From CBDCCV01 sp965215025 (GTDB taxonomy: Bacteria; Bacteroidota; Rhodothermia; Rhodothermales; Salinibacteraceae), in contig CBDCCV010000002.1 in NCBI GenBank assembly GCA_965215025.1, positions 186,001 to 250,000 on the forward strand: a DNA stretch of 64,000 bases, given 5' to 3'. A model generated the notes under the pieces. It did no database searches. It had not been told where the DNA came from and was given only the letters and a program-made list of their open reading frames with translations. How positions within the stretch are numbered: position 1 is the first letter of the stretch; every line of letters starts with the position of its first letter. The position numbers and the translations under genes were made by a program. Below, one piece after another: positions 45,377-54,442 of the stretch.

Positions 45377-47768
45377 TCAAAGACGCGCTTCCAATACCAC
45401 GCCGAAGGCCTGGCCCGCGCCCAGCGTGGCGACCTGGAAGTCGGGCGTGTCGAAGCGGTAGCGGAAGAACCGCTCGTCAAAAGCATTCTCCAGATACGCC
45501 TTGACGGAAAACCGATCCGCGCGCCAGCCGGCTCGCAGGTTGACGAGCGTGTAGGCCGAAAGCTCGTCGCGCGGTCCGCCTTCGAGGAGCGAGCGCGAGA
45601 GCGCCGCGCCCGTGTAGCTCACGTCCCCGCCGACGAACCACCCGAGGTCGGCCTCGTATTCGCCGCCTACGACCGCGCTCACGTCCGGCGCCTGCGGGAA
45701 CGGCTCGCCGTCGAGGTCGAGGAGCTGCCCGAACTGCACGAAGCTGAACTCCTCGAACTCCGTCTGGGCAATGCCGAGCGAGCCGAAGGCGCGGAGGCCG
45801 CGCGCGACCTGCGCGTCGAGCGTCGCCTCCAGGCCGCGCACCGTCGAGCGCCCGGCGTTGCAGGATAAGGTCGCTCGTGAAGTCGCCCGGCACCTGCGGC
45901 ACGTTCACCTGCTGGTCGCGCCAGTCGAGGTAGAAGAGGTTCAGCCCGTAGCGCAGCCGCTCCATCGCCTGGCCCTGTAGCGACAGCTCGTAGTTCCAGG
46001 CCTGCTCCGGGTCGTAGTCGTACGGCTCGTCCGTGAGGCCGTTGATGGCGGAGCCGCCGGCCCGGTACGCCCGCTGCACCGTGAAGGCGACGGAAGCCGC
46101 CGGGCTGAATGCGTACGCGACGCCGGCCTTGGGCAGGAAGGCGCCGAACGTCGCCTCCGTGCCGCTGGACGATTCACTGCGGAGCGTGTCGGTGGCGACA
46201 TCGAACTGGCGGTTCACGGTCGAAAAGTCCTGCATCTCCCAGTCGTAGCGCGCCCCGCCGATGAGCGTGAGGCCCGGCAGCACCGTGACGCGCGCCTCGC
46301 CGAAGCCCGCGAGGTTGGTGAAGGAACCGTCGCGGCGCGTCTGGCGGCGGAAGTCCTCGAAGGAGCGGCGCTGATCGCGGTCGTCGTTGAAGTCGCCGTC
46401 CAGGGCATACGCGCCGGCCACCAGCTCAAGCGTGGAGCCGTCGTACACGGCGCGCAGCTCCTGCGAGCGCTCCACCTCGTCGATCTCGCCCGTCGAGGAG
46501 AGATCCACCGAGCCGCGGTTCGTGACGGTGTTCAGGAGCGTCGAGGTCGAATGCAGCGTCCACGCCGGAGAGAGCGGCAGCGAGAGGGCGAGGCTCGCCT
46601 GGTCGCTCTGCGTAGAGCGCGCCTCGGTGAAGACGGGCAGCGACTGCAGGCCCCACACGCGGTCGTGGTATTCGACGGCGCCGCTCACATCCTCCGCGGC
46701 GCTGGGGTCCGCCGAGGGACCGTCCACGTCGGCGTAGGCGGGCGAGTCGTAGCTGCTGCTGAGCGTGAGGAGCGCGCGCAGGCCGCCCGCCCCGGCCGGC
46801 AGGTAGAGCAGCTTGCCGCGCACCTGGCGGTAGTCGTCCTCGGCGCGCTCACCAAGGCGCTCGAAGCCGTCGTAGAGCGGGTAATCCACCTCGCCGTCGG
46901 CGTGGCGGCGCTCGGCGGAAATGCGAAAGGCAAGCTTGTCGTCCACAACCGGGCCGGAGAGCATGGCCGCCTGCTGGTTCCGGCTGCGGTTGCCGTACTC
47001 GCCCTGCGCGGCGGCCTCCCACGTCATCGTTGGGTCTTTCGTCTGGAGTTCGATCTTGCCGGCGAGCGCGTTGCGGCCGCTCAACGTGGACTGCGGGCCT
47101 TTCCAGATCTCGACCTGCTCGACGTCCCACATCCCCAGGGCGCCGCGGCGCGCGCCGTTCTGCGTCTGCGCCACGCCGTCCACGTAGACCGTCGCCAGCG
47201 GGTTGCCCGATGGGCCGGCCACGCCCTCAGAGTTGATCCCGCGGATGAGGAAGCCCGAGTCGATGAAGTCGGCGTCACGGACGTTGGCCGCGAGGCGGAA
47301 GGCGTCCTCGAGGTCGTTCAGCCCCGCATTGCCAACGGCCTCGGCGCCGAGCACGGAGACGCTGCTGTACGTGGCCGCCTGGGCGCGTTGCACCTTCTCG
47401 CCGGTGACGACGACCGGGGCAAGTTCGGCTACGTCCGGCGTGAGCGCCACCTCCACATGCGTCGCTTCTCCGGCGCGCACGGTAGCGGCCGTGCGGAAGC
47501 GCTCGTAGCCGACGGACGAGGCGACGAGCGTGTAGGCGCCCGGCGTAGCGCCTGTGATGGCAAAGCGCCCCTCCGCGCCGGTGGCGGTTCCGCGCGAGGT
47601 CCCCTCCAGCGCGACGTTCACGCCGGGGACGGCCTGGCCGGTCTCGGCGTTGACGACGCGGCCTTCGACGGCGCCCGTCTGCTGCTCAAGCGCCGCAGGC
47701 GGTGAAAAGGCGGATGGCAGCGCGGCGAGGGCCAGGGCCAGCGCGAGGAGGCGGGTGAAAAGGGCCAT
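45377..47768 (-). pseudogene. TonB-dependent siderophore-type receptor, frameshifted
   Basis: An outer-membrane receptor with a signal peptide, a carboxypeptidase-like regulatory domain (GAVEGRVVNAETGQAVPGVNVALEG), a plug (VVVTGEKVQRAQAATYSSVSVLG) and a barrel. The frame is disrupted near 45855: before it the protein reads GDFTSDLILQ, after it the frame becomes Arg-rich. The true continuation (RGLEATLDAQVARGLRAFGSLG onward to FGVVLEARL) is in another frame and ends at 45377. A loss of two bases, or gain of one, restores it. This is an inactivating mutation or a sequencing error. Start at 47768 (MALFTRLLA). Confidence 0.8.
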
Positions 47769-47939
47769 GATGAGACGAGGCGGCGGGTGAGGTACGGAAG
47801 AGCCGTTCAAGCGCCGAGCGCGCCGGCGAGCGTCGTCTTTGATCTTAGGCGGCGGAGCGGCAGCGCGCTCATAGGGCGCATGAGCAGAAAGAGAAAGCCT
47901 GGAGCCGTTTGATTCGCACCTTCAAATTCAAAGACGTAT

Positions 47940-47966
47940 ATTTGTTTAGATCAAGTCTAAATAAAT
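47940..47966. promoter_or_regulatory. Probable iron-regulator operator between receptor and cytochrome genes
   Basis: ATTTGTTTAGA-TCAAG-TCTAAATAAAT, arms matching at 10 of 11 positions. It shares its core with the site upstream of hmuR. A TATATTTG (-7-like) element at 47937-47944 on the plus strand overlaps its left arm. It could control both divergent genes. Confidence 0.6.
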
Positions 47967-47994
47967 CAAAACCTGCTGTCAAGCCTCTTCAGTC

Positions 47995-48588
47995 ATGAAT
48001 CCTTTAAGAACCGCGTGGTCGCTTGTCGCCTCGCCACGAAGATGTCTCTGGCGCTTCGGCAGGCTACCTGGCACCTCCTGCCACGTGACAGCGGTGTTCC
48101 TTCTCGTCGTCCTGATCCTTACCGGATGCCGGCCCTCGGCCAGTGCTCCGGAGGCCGCCGCCTCGCAGACGCAGCACAGCGCCGAGGAGGAAGCGCCGGA
48201 GCTGGCCGCTTACATGAGCGACCTGCAGCGCTGGGCGCACAAGGCGGCACTCTCCGTGGAAGCGCAGAACGGCCCCCTCGCCGAGTTCTATCTCCACGAA
48301 CTGGAGGAAACGGTCGAGGCCGTGCAGGAAGGGGTGCCAACGTACGAGGGCCACGCCATCGGCCCGCTCACCGAGCAGATCCTCGTCCCCTCGCTCGAAG
48401 CGCTCGACGCCGCCGTGGACGCGGGCGATTGGCCGCTGGCCGCCGAGCGCCTGCGCGGCGTGGCGCAGTCCTGCAACACCTGCCACGATGCCACCGGCCA
48501 CGGCTTCGTGCGAATTCAGCTCGGCGACGTAGCCAACCCCTACGCGCAGTCGTTCGAGCCGCAGGCGCCGCCCGACGCGCCGCAGTGA
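47995..48588 (+). CDS. Cytochrome c-type lipoprotein
   Basis: Protein of 197 residues. A signal sequence ends in the lipobox LTGC, followed by an acidic region and a helical domain with one haem-binding motif CNTCH near the C-terminus. The axial Met/His ligand is not obvious. It diverges from the TonB receptor gene and shares the 47940-47966 operator, so it may be iron- or haem-regulated. Confidence 0.75.
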   Translation: MNPLRTAWSLVASPRRCLWRFGRLPGTSCHVTAVFLLVVLILTGCRPSASAPEAAASQTQHSAEEEAPELAAYMSDLQRWAHKAALSVEAQNGPLAEFYLHELEETVEAVQEGVPTYEGHAIGPLTEQILVPSLEALDAAVDAGDWPLAAERLRGVAQSCNTCHDATGHGFVRIQLGDVANPYAQSFEPQAPPDAPQ

Positions 48589-48666
48589 GCACCGCGCCGA
48601 ACCTTTTGCCCACGCCGCGTCGTTTTCCTCCACTCACTCCGCACCCCGCATGAGAAACGCCGCAGC

Positions 48667-51333
48667 ATGGCCGCCTACCCCTCCGCCGAGATCGAACCCA
48701 AGTGGCAGCGCTACTGGGACGAGCACGAGACCTTCCGCGCCCCCGAGGAGCCGGATGCTTCCAGGCCGAAGCACTACGTCCTGGACATGTTTCCCTACCC
48801 GAGCGGCGCCGGACTGCACGTGGGTCATCCCGAGGGCTACACCGCCACCGACATCGTGGCGCGCTACAAGCGGATGCGCGGCTTCAACGTCCTCCACCCG
48901 ATGGGCTGGGACGCCTTTGGCCTGCCGGCGGAGCAATACGCCGTGGAGACGGGCACGCACCCGCGCCTCACCACCGAGAAAAACATCAACCACTTCCGCC
49001 GGCAGCTCAAGGCGCTGGGCTTCTCCTACGACTGGCGCCGCGAGGTGGACACCACCGACCCCGACTACTTCCGCTGGACGCAGTGGATCTTCCTCAAGCT
49101 CTACGAACGCGGCCTCGCGTACCAGGCCGAGCAGCCCGTGTGGTGGTGCGAGGAACTGGGCACCGTCTTGGCCAACGAAGAGGTGATCGACGGCCGGAGC
49201 GAGCGCGGCGGCTACCTGTGCGAGCGCGTCCCCATGCGGCAGTGGATGCTAAAAATCACCGCCTACGCCGAGCGGCTCCTCGACGGGCTGGACGGCCTCG
49301 ACTGGCCCGAGTCCACCAAGGAGATGCAGCGCAACTGGATCGGCAAGAGCGTGGGGGCCGAGGTGGCTTTCCCTGTGGTGGGCCATCCCGAAGAACAGAT
49401 CCGCGTCTTTACCACGCGGCCGGACACGCTCTTCGGCGCCACGTACATGGTCCTCGCGCCTGAGCATCCGCTCGTTTCTAAAGTCACGGATGCCGACCAC
49501 GCCGAGGCCGTCGAAGACTACGTCCGCCAGGCCGCCACGAAGACGGAGCTGGAGCGCACCGAGCTGCAGAAGGAGAAGACGGGCGTGTTCACCGGAGGCC
49601 ACGCCGTCAATCCGGCCAACGGCGAGAAAATCCCCATCTGGATCGCCGATTACGTGATGGCCACCTACGGCACGGGCGCCATCATGGCCGTCCCCGCGCA
49701 CGACGAGCGCGACTTCGCCTTTGCGAAAACGTACGACCTGCCCATCCGCGAGGTCGTTCGGGGCGGCAATCTCCTGGAAGGCGCCTACACCGGCGACGGC
49801 GAGCACATTGGCTCCGACGCCTCGGCGCACCCCATCGGCCGCATCGCCGAAGAAGGCGTTTCGCTCAACGGCCTGGGCAACGAGGCGGCCAAGGAGAAGA
49901 TGATCGAATGGCTCGAGGCCGAGGGGCAGGGCCAGCGCAAGACGAACTACAAGCTGCGCGACTGGCTTTTTTCCAGGCAGCGCTTCTGGGGCGAGCCGTT
50001 CCCCATCATCCACGTAAACGGCCGTCCGAAGCCGCTTCCGGAGGACGCGCTCCCCGTCACCCTGCCCGAAATCAAATCCTACGACGCCATCGGCACGGGG
50101 AAAAGCCCGCTCGAAGGCGTCCCCGACTGGGTGCAGACCGTGGACCCGGAAACGGGCGCGCCGGCCGAGCGCGAGACGAACACGATGCCGCAGTGGGCAG
50201 GCTCGTGCTGGTACTACCTCCGCTTCATCGACCCGCACAACAAAGAGCGCCTGGTCGATCCGGAAAAGGAAAGATACTGGATGCCGGTGGACCTCTACGT
50301 CGGCGGGGCGGAGCACTCGGTGCTGCACCTCCTCTATGCGCGGTTCTGGCACAAGGTGCTCTACGACGCCGGCGTGGTCTCTACCGAAGAGCCGTTCCAG
50401 AAGCTCGTCCACCAAGGCCTCATCCTGGGCGAGATGGAGTTCGAAGCCTACGAAGCACGAGTGGACTACAAAGAGTTTTCTGAGGGGGACTACATACCAG
50501 CTTCCCATAGGTATGTGCAGGGACCTCGCGTCATCCCATTCAGGGAAGTAAAAATTAGTTCAGACCGTGTGGAGAAGAGAGATGACAGATGGGTGCTTAA
50601 GGACTCACCTGATATCGATGTCGTTGCTTCGTCGCACAAGATGTCGAAGAGCCGCGGCAACGTCGTCAACCCCGACGACATCATAGCGGAGCACGGCGCC
50701 GACGCGCTCCGGCTCTACGAGATGTTCATGGGGCCTTTGGAGCAGGTGAAGCCCTGGAGCACCAAAGACGTGGGCGGCGTGTACCGCTTCCTGGGCCGCG
50801 CCTGGCGTTTGATCTCGGGCGGCGAAGAGGCCGCGCGCTCGGAGAAGATCGAAGAAGCGGAGCCGTCGGACGAGCAGCTCCGCGTGCTTCACCAAGCCAT
50901 CAAGAAGGTGACGGACGACATCGAGGGGCTGCGCTTCAACACGGCCATCGCCGCGATGATGGAGTTCGTCAACGCCGCGAACAAGTGGGACGCCCTGCCG
51001 AAAAGCGTCGCGGAAGACTTCGTGCTGCTCCTCAGCCCGTTCGCGCCGCACCTGGGCGAGGAGCTGTGGCAGCGCCTCGGCCACGCACAGAGCCTTGCCT
51101 ACGCGCCCTGGCCCGAGCTGGTGGAGGAGCATCTCAAAGAAGACGTGATCGAGATGGCCGTGCAGGTCAACGGCACCGTGCGCGCCTCTATCGCGGTGGC
51201 CTCTGACGCCGAGAAAGACGCCGTGCTCGGCCGCGCGCGCGAGGAGGAGAACGTGGCCCGCCACCTCAGCGGCAAGACCGTCCGCCGGGAGATCTACGTG
51301 CCGGGCCGCATCATCAACTTCGTGGCAAGCTAA
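48667..51333 (+). CDS. leuS: Leucyl-tRNA synthetase
   Basis: Protein of 888 residues. It has the HIGH motif in YPSGAGLHVGHPEGY, the CP1 editing domain around residues 220-410, KMSKS in SHKMSKSRGNVVNP, and an anticodon-binding and C-terminal domain. Residues about 595-656 form the leucine-specific region. The DNA that encodes it (50450-50635) uses many AT-rich codons (ATA, AGG, AGA, AAA, ATT) that are rare in the rest of the gene. The protein looks complete. Confidence 0.97.
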   Translation: MAAYPSAEIEPKWQRYWDEHETFRAPEEPDASRPKHYVLDMFPYPSGAGLHVGHPEGYTATDIVARYKRMRGFNVLHPMGWDAFGLPAEQYAVETGTHPRLTTEKNINHFRRQLKALGFSYDWRREVDTTDPDYFRWTQWIFLKLYERGLAYQAEQPVWWCEELGTVLANEEVIDGRSERGGYLCERVPMRQWMLKITAYAERLLDGLDGLDWPESTKEMQRNWIGKSVGAEVAFPVVGHPEEQIRVFTTRPDTLFGATYMVLAPEHPLVSKVTDADHAEAVEDYVRQAATKTELERTELQKEKTGVFTGGHAVNPANGEKIPIWIADYVMATYGTGAIMAVPAHDERDFAFAKTYDLPIREVVRGGNLLEGAYTGDGEHIGSDASAHPIGRIAEEGVSLNGLGNEAAKEKMIEWLEAEGQGQRKTNYKLRDWLFSRQRFWGEPFPIIHVNGRPKPLPEDALPVTLPEIKSYDAIGTGKSPLEGVPDWVQTVDPETGAPAERETNTMPQWAGSCWYYLRFIDPHNKERLVDPEKERYWMPVDLYVGGAEHSVLHLLYARFWHKVLYDAGVVSTEEPFQKLVHQGLILGEMEFEAYEARVDYKEFSEGDYIPASHRYVQGPRVIPFREVKISSDRVEKRDDRWVLKDSPDIDVVASSHKMSKSRGNVVNPDDIIAEHGADALRLYEMFMGPLEQVKPWSTKDVGGVYRFLGRAWRLISGGEEAARSEKIEEAEPSDEQLRVLHQAIKKVTDDIEGLRFNTAIAAMMEFVNAANKWDALPKSVAEDFVLLLSPFAPHLGEELWQRLGHAQSLAYAPWPELVEEHLKEDVIEMAVQVNGTVRASIAVASDAEKDAVLGRAREEENVARHLSGKTVRREIYVPGRIINFVAS

Positions 51334-51443
51334 GCGCGCGTACCCGACGTGCGACGCGCAGGGTGTGGCGCCTCCACCCAAGGTTTTTCCAGCTTAAACG
51401 GGAGCGCTTTGCCTCTCTTTCTTCTTTCATAAAAAAATGAAAC

Positions 51444-52802
51444 ATGCAGATCACACACGCTCCTGAGTGGGCGCCGGCCTCGTGGCGCGAAAAGCCCGCC
51501 CGGCAGCAGCCCCGTTACCCCGACGAGGCCGCGCTCCAGGCCGTCACCGACCGGCTGGCCGTCTTGCCGCCGCTGGTGACCTCGTGGGAGGTGCGCGCCC
51601 TGAAGAAGCACCTCGCCGAGGCCGCCGCCGGCCAGCGCTTTCTTCTTCAAGGCGGCGACTGCGCCGAGCGCTTCCACGAGTGCACGGCCGCGCTCATCGC
51701 CGGGCGGCTCAAGATTCTCTTGCAGATGAGCCTGGTCCTGGTCTACGGCCTTAAAACGCCCGTCGTGCGCGTGGGGCGCTTTGCCGGGCAGTACGCCAAG
51801 CCCCGCTCCTCGGACGAAGAGCGGCGGGATGAGGCCGCGCTGCCCAGCTACCGCGGCGACATCGTTAACAGCCTCCCCTTCACCGAGGCGGCGCGGCGGC
51901 CCGACCCCGAGCGCATGGTCGAGGCCTACCACCGCTCGGCCATGACGCTCAACTTCGTGCGCGCCCTGGCCGAAGGCGGCTTCGCCGACCTGCGCCACCC
52001 CGAGTACTGGAACGTGGACTTCATGGAGCACTCGCCCCTGGCGGGCGAGTACCGCCAGATGCTCTCGGCCATCGACGACGCGCTCCGCTTCATGGAAACC
52101 GTGGCTGAGGGGCCGGTGCCGAGCTTAGAGCGCGCCTTTTTCTACACGAGCCACGAGGCGCTGCTGCTGCCTTACGAGGAGGCGCTCACGCGGCCCGTGC
52201 CGCACCAACGCGGCATCTACAACCTGGCGGCGCACTTCCCGTGGATCGGGATGCGAACGGCGCACGCGGGCGAGGCGCACGTCGAGTACGCGCGTGGCCT
52301 GGCTAACCCCATTGGCCTAAAGGTGGGGCCGGGGATGACGCCTGAAGAACTCAAGCACCTCGTCCGCACGCTCAACCCTGACGACGAGCCGGGCCGCCTC
52401 ACGCTTATCCACCGCTTCGGCGCCGAGCGGATCGAAGACGCGCTGCCGCCGCTCATCGAAGCCGTGCAGGCGACCGGCAGTCCCGTCCTTTGGTGCTGCG
52501 ACCCCATGCACGGTAACACGGAGAAAACGGCCTCGGGCGTGAAGACGCGCCGCTTCGGGAGCATCCTCTCCGAGCTGGAGCAGGCGTTCGACCTGCACGC
52601 GGGGTGCGGCTCGCACCTCGGCGGCGTCCACTTCGAGCTGACGGGCGAGGACGTGACGGAGTGCATCGGCGGCGCGCGCGGCCTCGCCGAAGCCGACCTC
52701 GAGCGCGCCTATACCTCGCCTGTGGACCCGCGCCTGAACTACGAGCAGGCCCTGGAGATGGCCTTCTCCATCGTCCGCAAGTGCCGGCGGATGCGCGGAT
52801 GA
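51444..52802 (+). CDS. Class II 3-deoxy-7-phosphoheptulonate synthase
   Basis: Protein of 452 residues with the class II signatures RFLLQGGDCAERFHECTA, RVGRFAGQYAKPRSS and DPMHGNTEKTASGVKTRRF and the metal-binding site regions ECIGGARGL. It catalyses the first step of the shikimate pathway from phosphoenolpyruvate and erythrose 4-phosphate. No regulatory extension is seen. It stands alone, 110 bases after leuS. Confidence 0.95.
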   Translation: MQITHAPEWAPASWREKPARQQPRYPDEAALQAVTDRLAVLPPLVTSWEVRALKKHLAEAAAGQRFLLQGGDCAERFHECTAALIAGRLKILLQMSLVLVYGLKTPVVRVGRFAGQYAKPRSSDEERRDEAALPSYRGDIVNSLPFTEAARRPDPERMVEAYHRSAMTLNFVRALAEGGFADLRHPEYWNVDFMEHSPLAGEYRQMLSAIDDALRFMETVAEGPVPSLERAFFYTSHEALLLPYEEALTRPVPHQRGIYNLAAHFPWIGMRTAHAGEAHVEYARGLANPIGLKVGPGMTPEELKHLVRTLNPDDEPGRLTLIHRFGAERIEDALPPLIEAVQATGSPVLWCCDPMHGNTEKTASGVKTRRFGSILSELEQAFDLHAGCGSHLGGVHFELTGEDVTECIGGARGLAEADLERAYTSPVDPRLNYEQALEMAFSIVRKCRRMRG

Positions 52803-52895
52803 GGCCGTGCACCCCGCAGGTGCTCAGCGGGTTGTCGCAACGCACTCAACATCTGAATGGGAATAAGCGGGACAGCTTCTGAGCGCCGGGCGCGC

Positions 52896-52903
52896 TATAT
52901 TTT
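52896..52903 (+). promoter_or_regulatory. Possible -7 element upstream of the barrel-protein gene
   Basis: TATATTTT is an AT-rich island that fits the TAnnTTTG pattern except for its last base. The -33 match upstream (TTC) is weak. The start codon is about 52 bases downstream, with GAGGGAG 9 bases before it. Confidence 0.35.
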
Positions 52904-52955
52904 ACCCGCTTGTCCATGCGGACCCTAACCAACACCGCCCGAGGGAGATTTCACC

Positions 52956-53573
52956 ATGCGCACCGATACCATGCCGAGACTTTTCAAAGCGTTCGGACTG
53001 CTTCTCTTCTGCACGGCTTCTCTGTGGATGATCCCTGCACAGGCGCAGTCCGTGCGCGGGTTCTTCCTCAACGGCCACGTCGGGCCGACGCGGATCGTGC
53101 TCGAAAGCGACGACGCGCGCCTCGGCTTCGGGCTGGGCGGGCGCGTCGGGTACGGCTTCTCCGAGCGGATCGCGCTCTTTTTCGACTTTTACGGCGCCGG
53201 CCTCGAAGACGTGGCCGAAGAGCGCTTCCCGGCGGACAACGACAACGCCGGCCTCGGCAGCGTGGACCTCGGCGTGCAGGTCTTCTTGAGCGAGATCGGC
53301 CCCGGCGGCCCGCTCGTGCCCTACCTCACGGCCACCTACGGCGCGCAGGCCCTCGCCTTCGACGACGGCAGCGACGAGGATACCTTCACAAGCGCTGGCC
53401 CGACGTTCGGCGCAGGAGCGCGCTACTACACCACGCCTAACATCACCCTCTTCGCCGACGTGCGCTACACCCTCGGCGTCTTCACTCAGGATGTGAGCGG
53501 CGACGAGATCGAGGACGTGGACGCGCGGGCGCTGCGCGTGGTGGCCGGCGTGGTGGCGTATCCGTTCCGCTGA
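52956..53573 (+). CDS. Outer-membrane beta-barrel protein
   Basis: Protein of 205 residues. A signal peptide ends PAQAQ. The remainder has eight alternating strands (for example GFFLNGHVGPTRIVLESD and ITLFADVRYTLGVFTQ) and a closing strand ALRVVAGVVAYPFR, as in small OmpA/OmpX-like barrels. Its function is unknown. Its last 88 bases overlap the C-terminal codons of the AraC-type gene on the other strand. Confidence 0.8.
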   Translation: MRTDTMPRLFKAFGLLLFCTASLWMIPAQAQSVRGFFLNGHVGPTRIVLESDDARLGFGLGGRVGYGFSERIALFFDFYGAGLEDVAEERFPADNDNAGLGSVDLGVQVFLSEIGPGGPLVPYLTATYGAQALAFDDGSDEDTFTSAGPTFGAGARYYTTPNITLFADVRYTLGVFTQDVSGDEIEDVDARALRVVAGVVAYPFR

Positions 53574-54079
53574 GAATGCGTACTATCGAACTGAGAGACT
53601 GGTCGGCATCCGACTAACTTCCGGAACGCTCGCCGGTCCACTCGCGCGGGCACGTAGCGGATGCCCAGCTTTCGCAGGCGCTTCCGAAACGCCGTAGGTG
53701 AACACCCTAAGCAACGCCCGAACGCCCGCCGGAACGACCGGGGAGTTTCGTACCCGACGGCGAGCGCCACGGCCCAGACCTCTAGCTCTGCGGACAGCAG
53801 CAGAAGCCTCATGGCAGCGAGCATCCTCCGGTCTTCAATGTAGCACCGTAGCGGCATCCGGAGCCAGCGCTTGAAGTGCCAAGCGTAGTCCCCACCCCGG
53901 AGGCTAAAGCGGCGGCGTAGCCCATCAACTGAAAGGTCGGAGTCAAAGAGCCGAGCGCGGATATGCCGTACGACGAGGTGTACGTCGGGCGGCCACATCG
54001 GGTCGTCCAGAGCGGCGAGTTCCTTTTGGAAGGTGCGCAGTTCTCGTTCGATGAGTCGCTCTTTAGCAACGAGGTCCAT
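53486..54079 (-). CDS. AraC-family regulator
   Basis: Protein of 197 residues with the AraC/XylS helix-turn-helix pair: SVDGLRRRFSLRGGDYAWHFKRWL and the second helix EVWAVALAVGYETPRSFRRAFGRCLGCSPTAFRKRLR. The first part (residues 1-45) is helical and shows no ligand-binding domain. The C-terminal 60 residues are encoded largely in a region of low coding character and overlap the barrel gene, so the true end could be shorter. Base composition is slightly AT-richer than its neighbours. Confidence 0.75.
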   Translation of the reverse strand: MDLVAKERLIERELRTFQKELAALDDPMWPPDVHLVVRHIRARLFDSDLSVDGLRRRFSLRGGDYAWHFKRWLRMPLRCYIEDRRMLAAMRLLLLSAELEVWAVALAVGYETPRSFRRAFGRCLGCSPTAFRKRLRKLGIRYVPARVDRRAFRKLVGCRPVSQFDSTHSQRNGYATTPATTRSARASTSSISSPLTS

Positions 54080-54442
54080 AAGCGTAAGTGGTCGATTGGA
54101 AGTGACATCTCGAAATCATCGCATCAGTATACCAATCGGGAACCTTTTTTTAAACCCTCACCGCAGCGTTGCGCTTGTCCTTAAAGATTCGATAACCGCG
54201 CCGCAGCTTCTGCTATCCCGATGGCGGAGGCTCTCTTCAGGCGGCAGCGCCCTTACTCTAATCGTCTGTTCTCTGCGGCGAGGCCGGGCGGAGTTCGATT
54301 TTAGTGGAAGAAATCGTCCGGCGCAGGTGTCCGGTGAGATGGTCCGGGCAAACGGTCTCCCACAGGCCCGTTTCCTTGCTGTACTATGGGAGTGCTTCGC
54401 CCCGCGCCACCCGCAAGAATTCCAAGGCCTGCCCCGCCCATC
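54080..54442. other. Intergenic region upstream of the secreted protein gene
   Basis: 363 bases between the divergent AraC-type gene and the large secreted protein. It holds an AT-rich segment (near 54120-54160, AACCTTTTTTTAAACC) but no clear promoter of either type. No gene is visible. Confidence 0.4.

Noticed and set aside
45377..45841. Separate 154-residue gene after the TonB receptor
   Set aside because: Its sequence is the missing barrel end of the receptor, in a different frame. It is one disrupted gene, not two.
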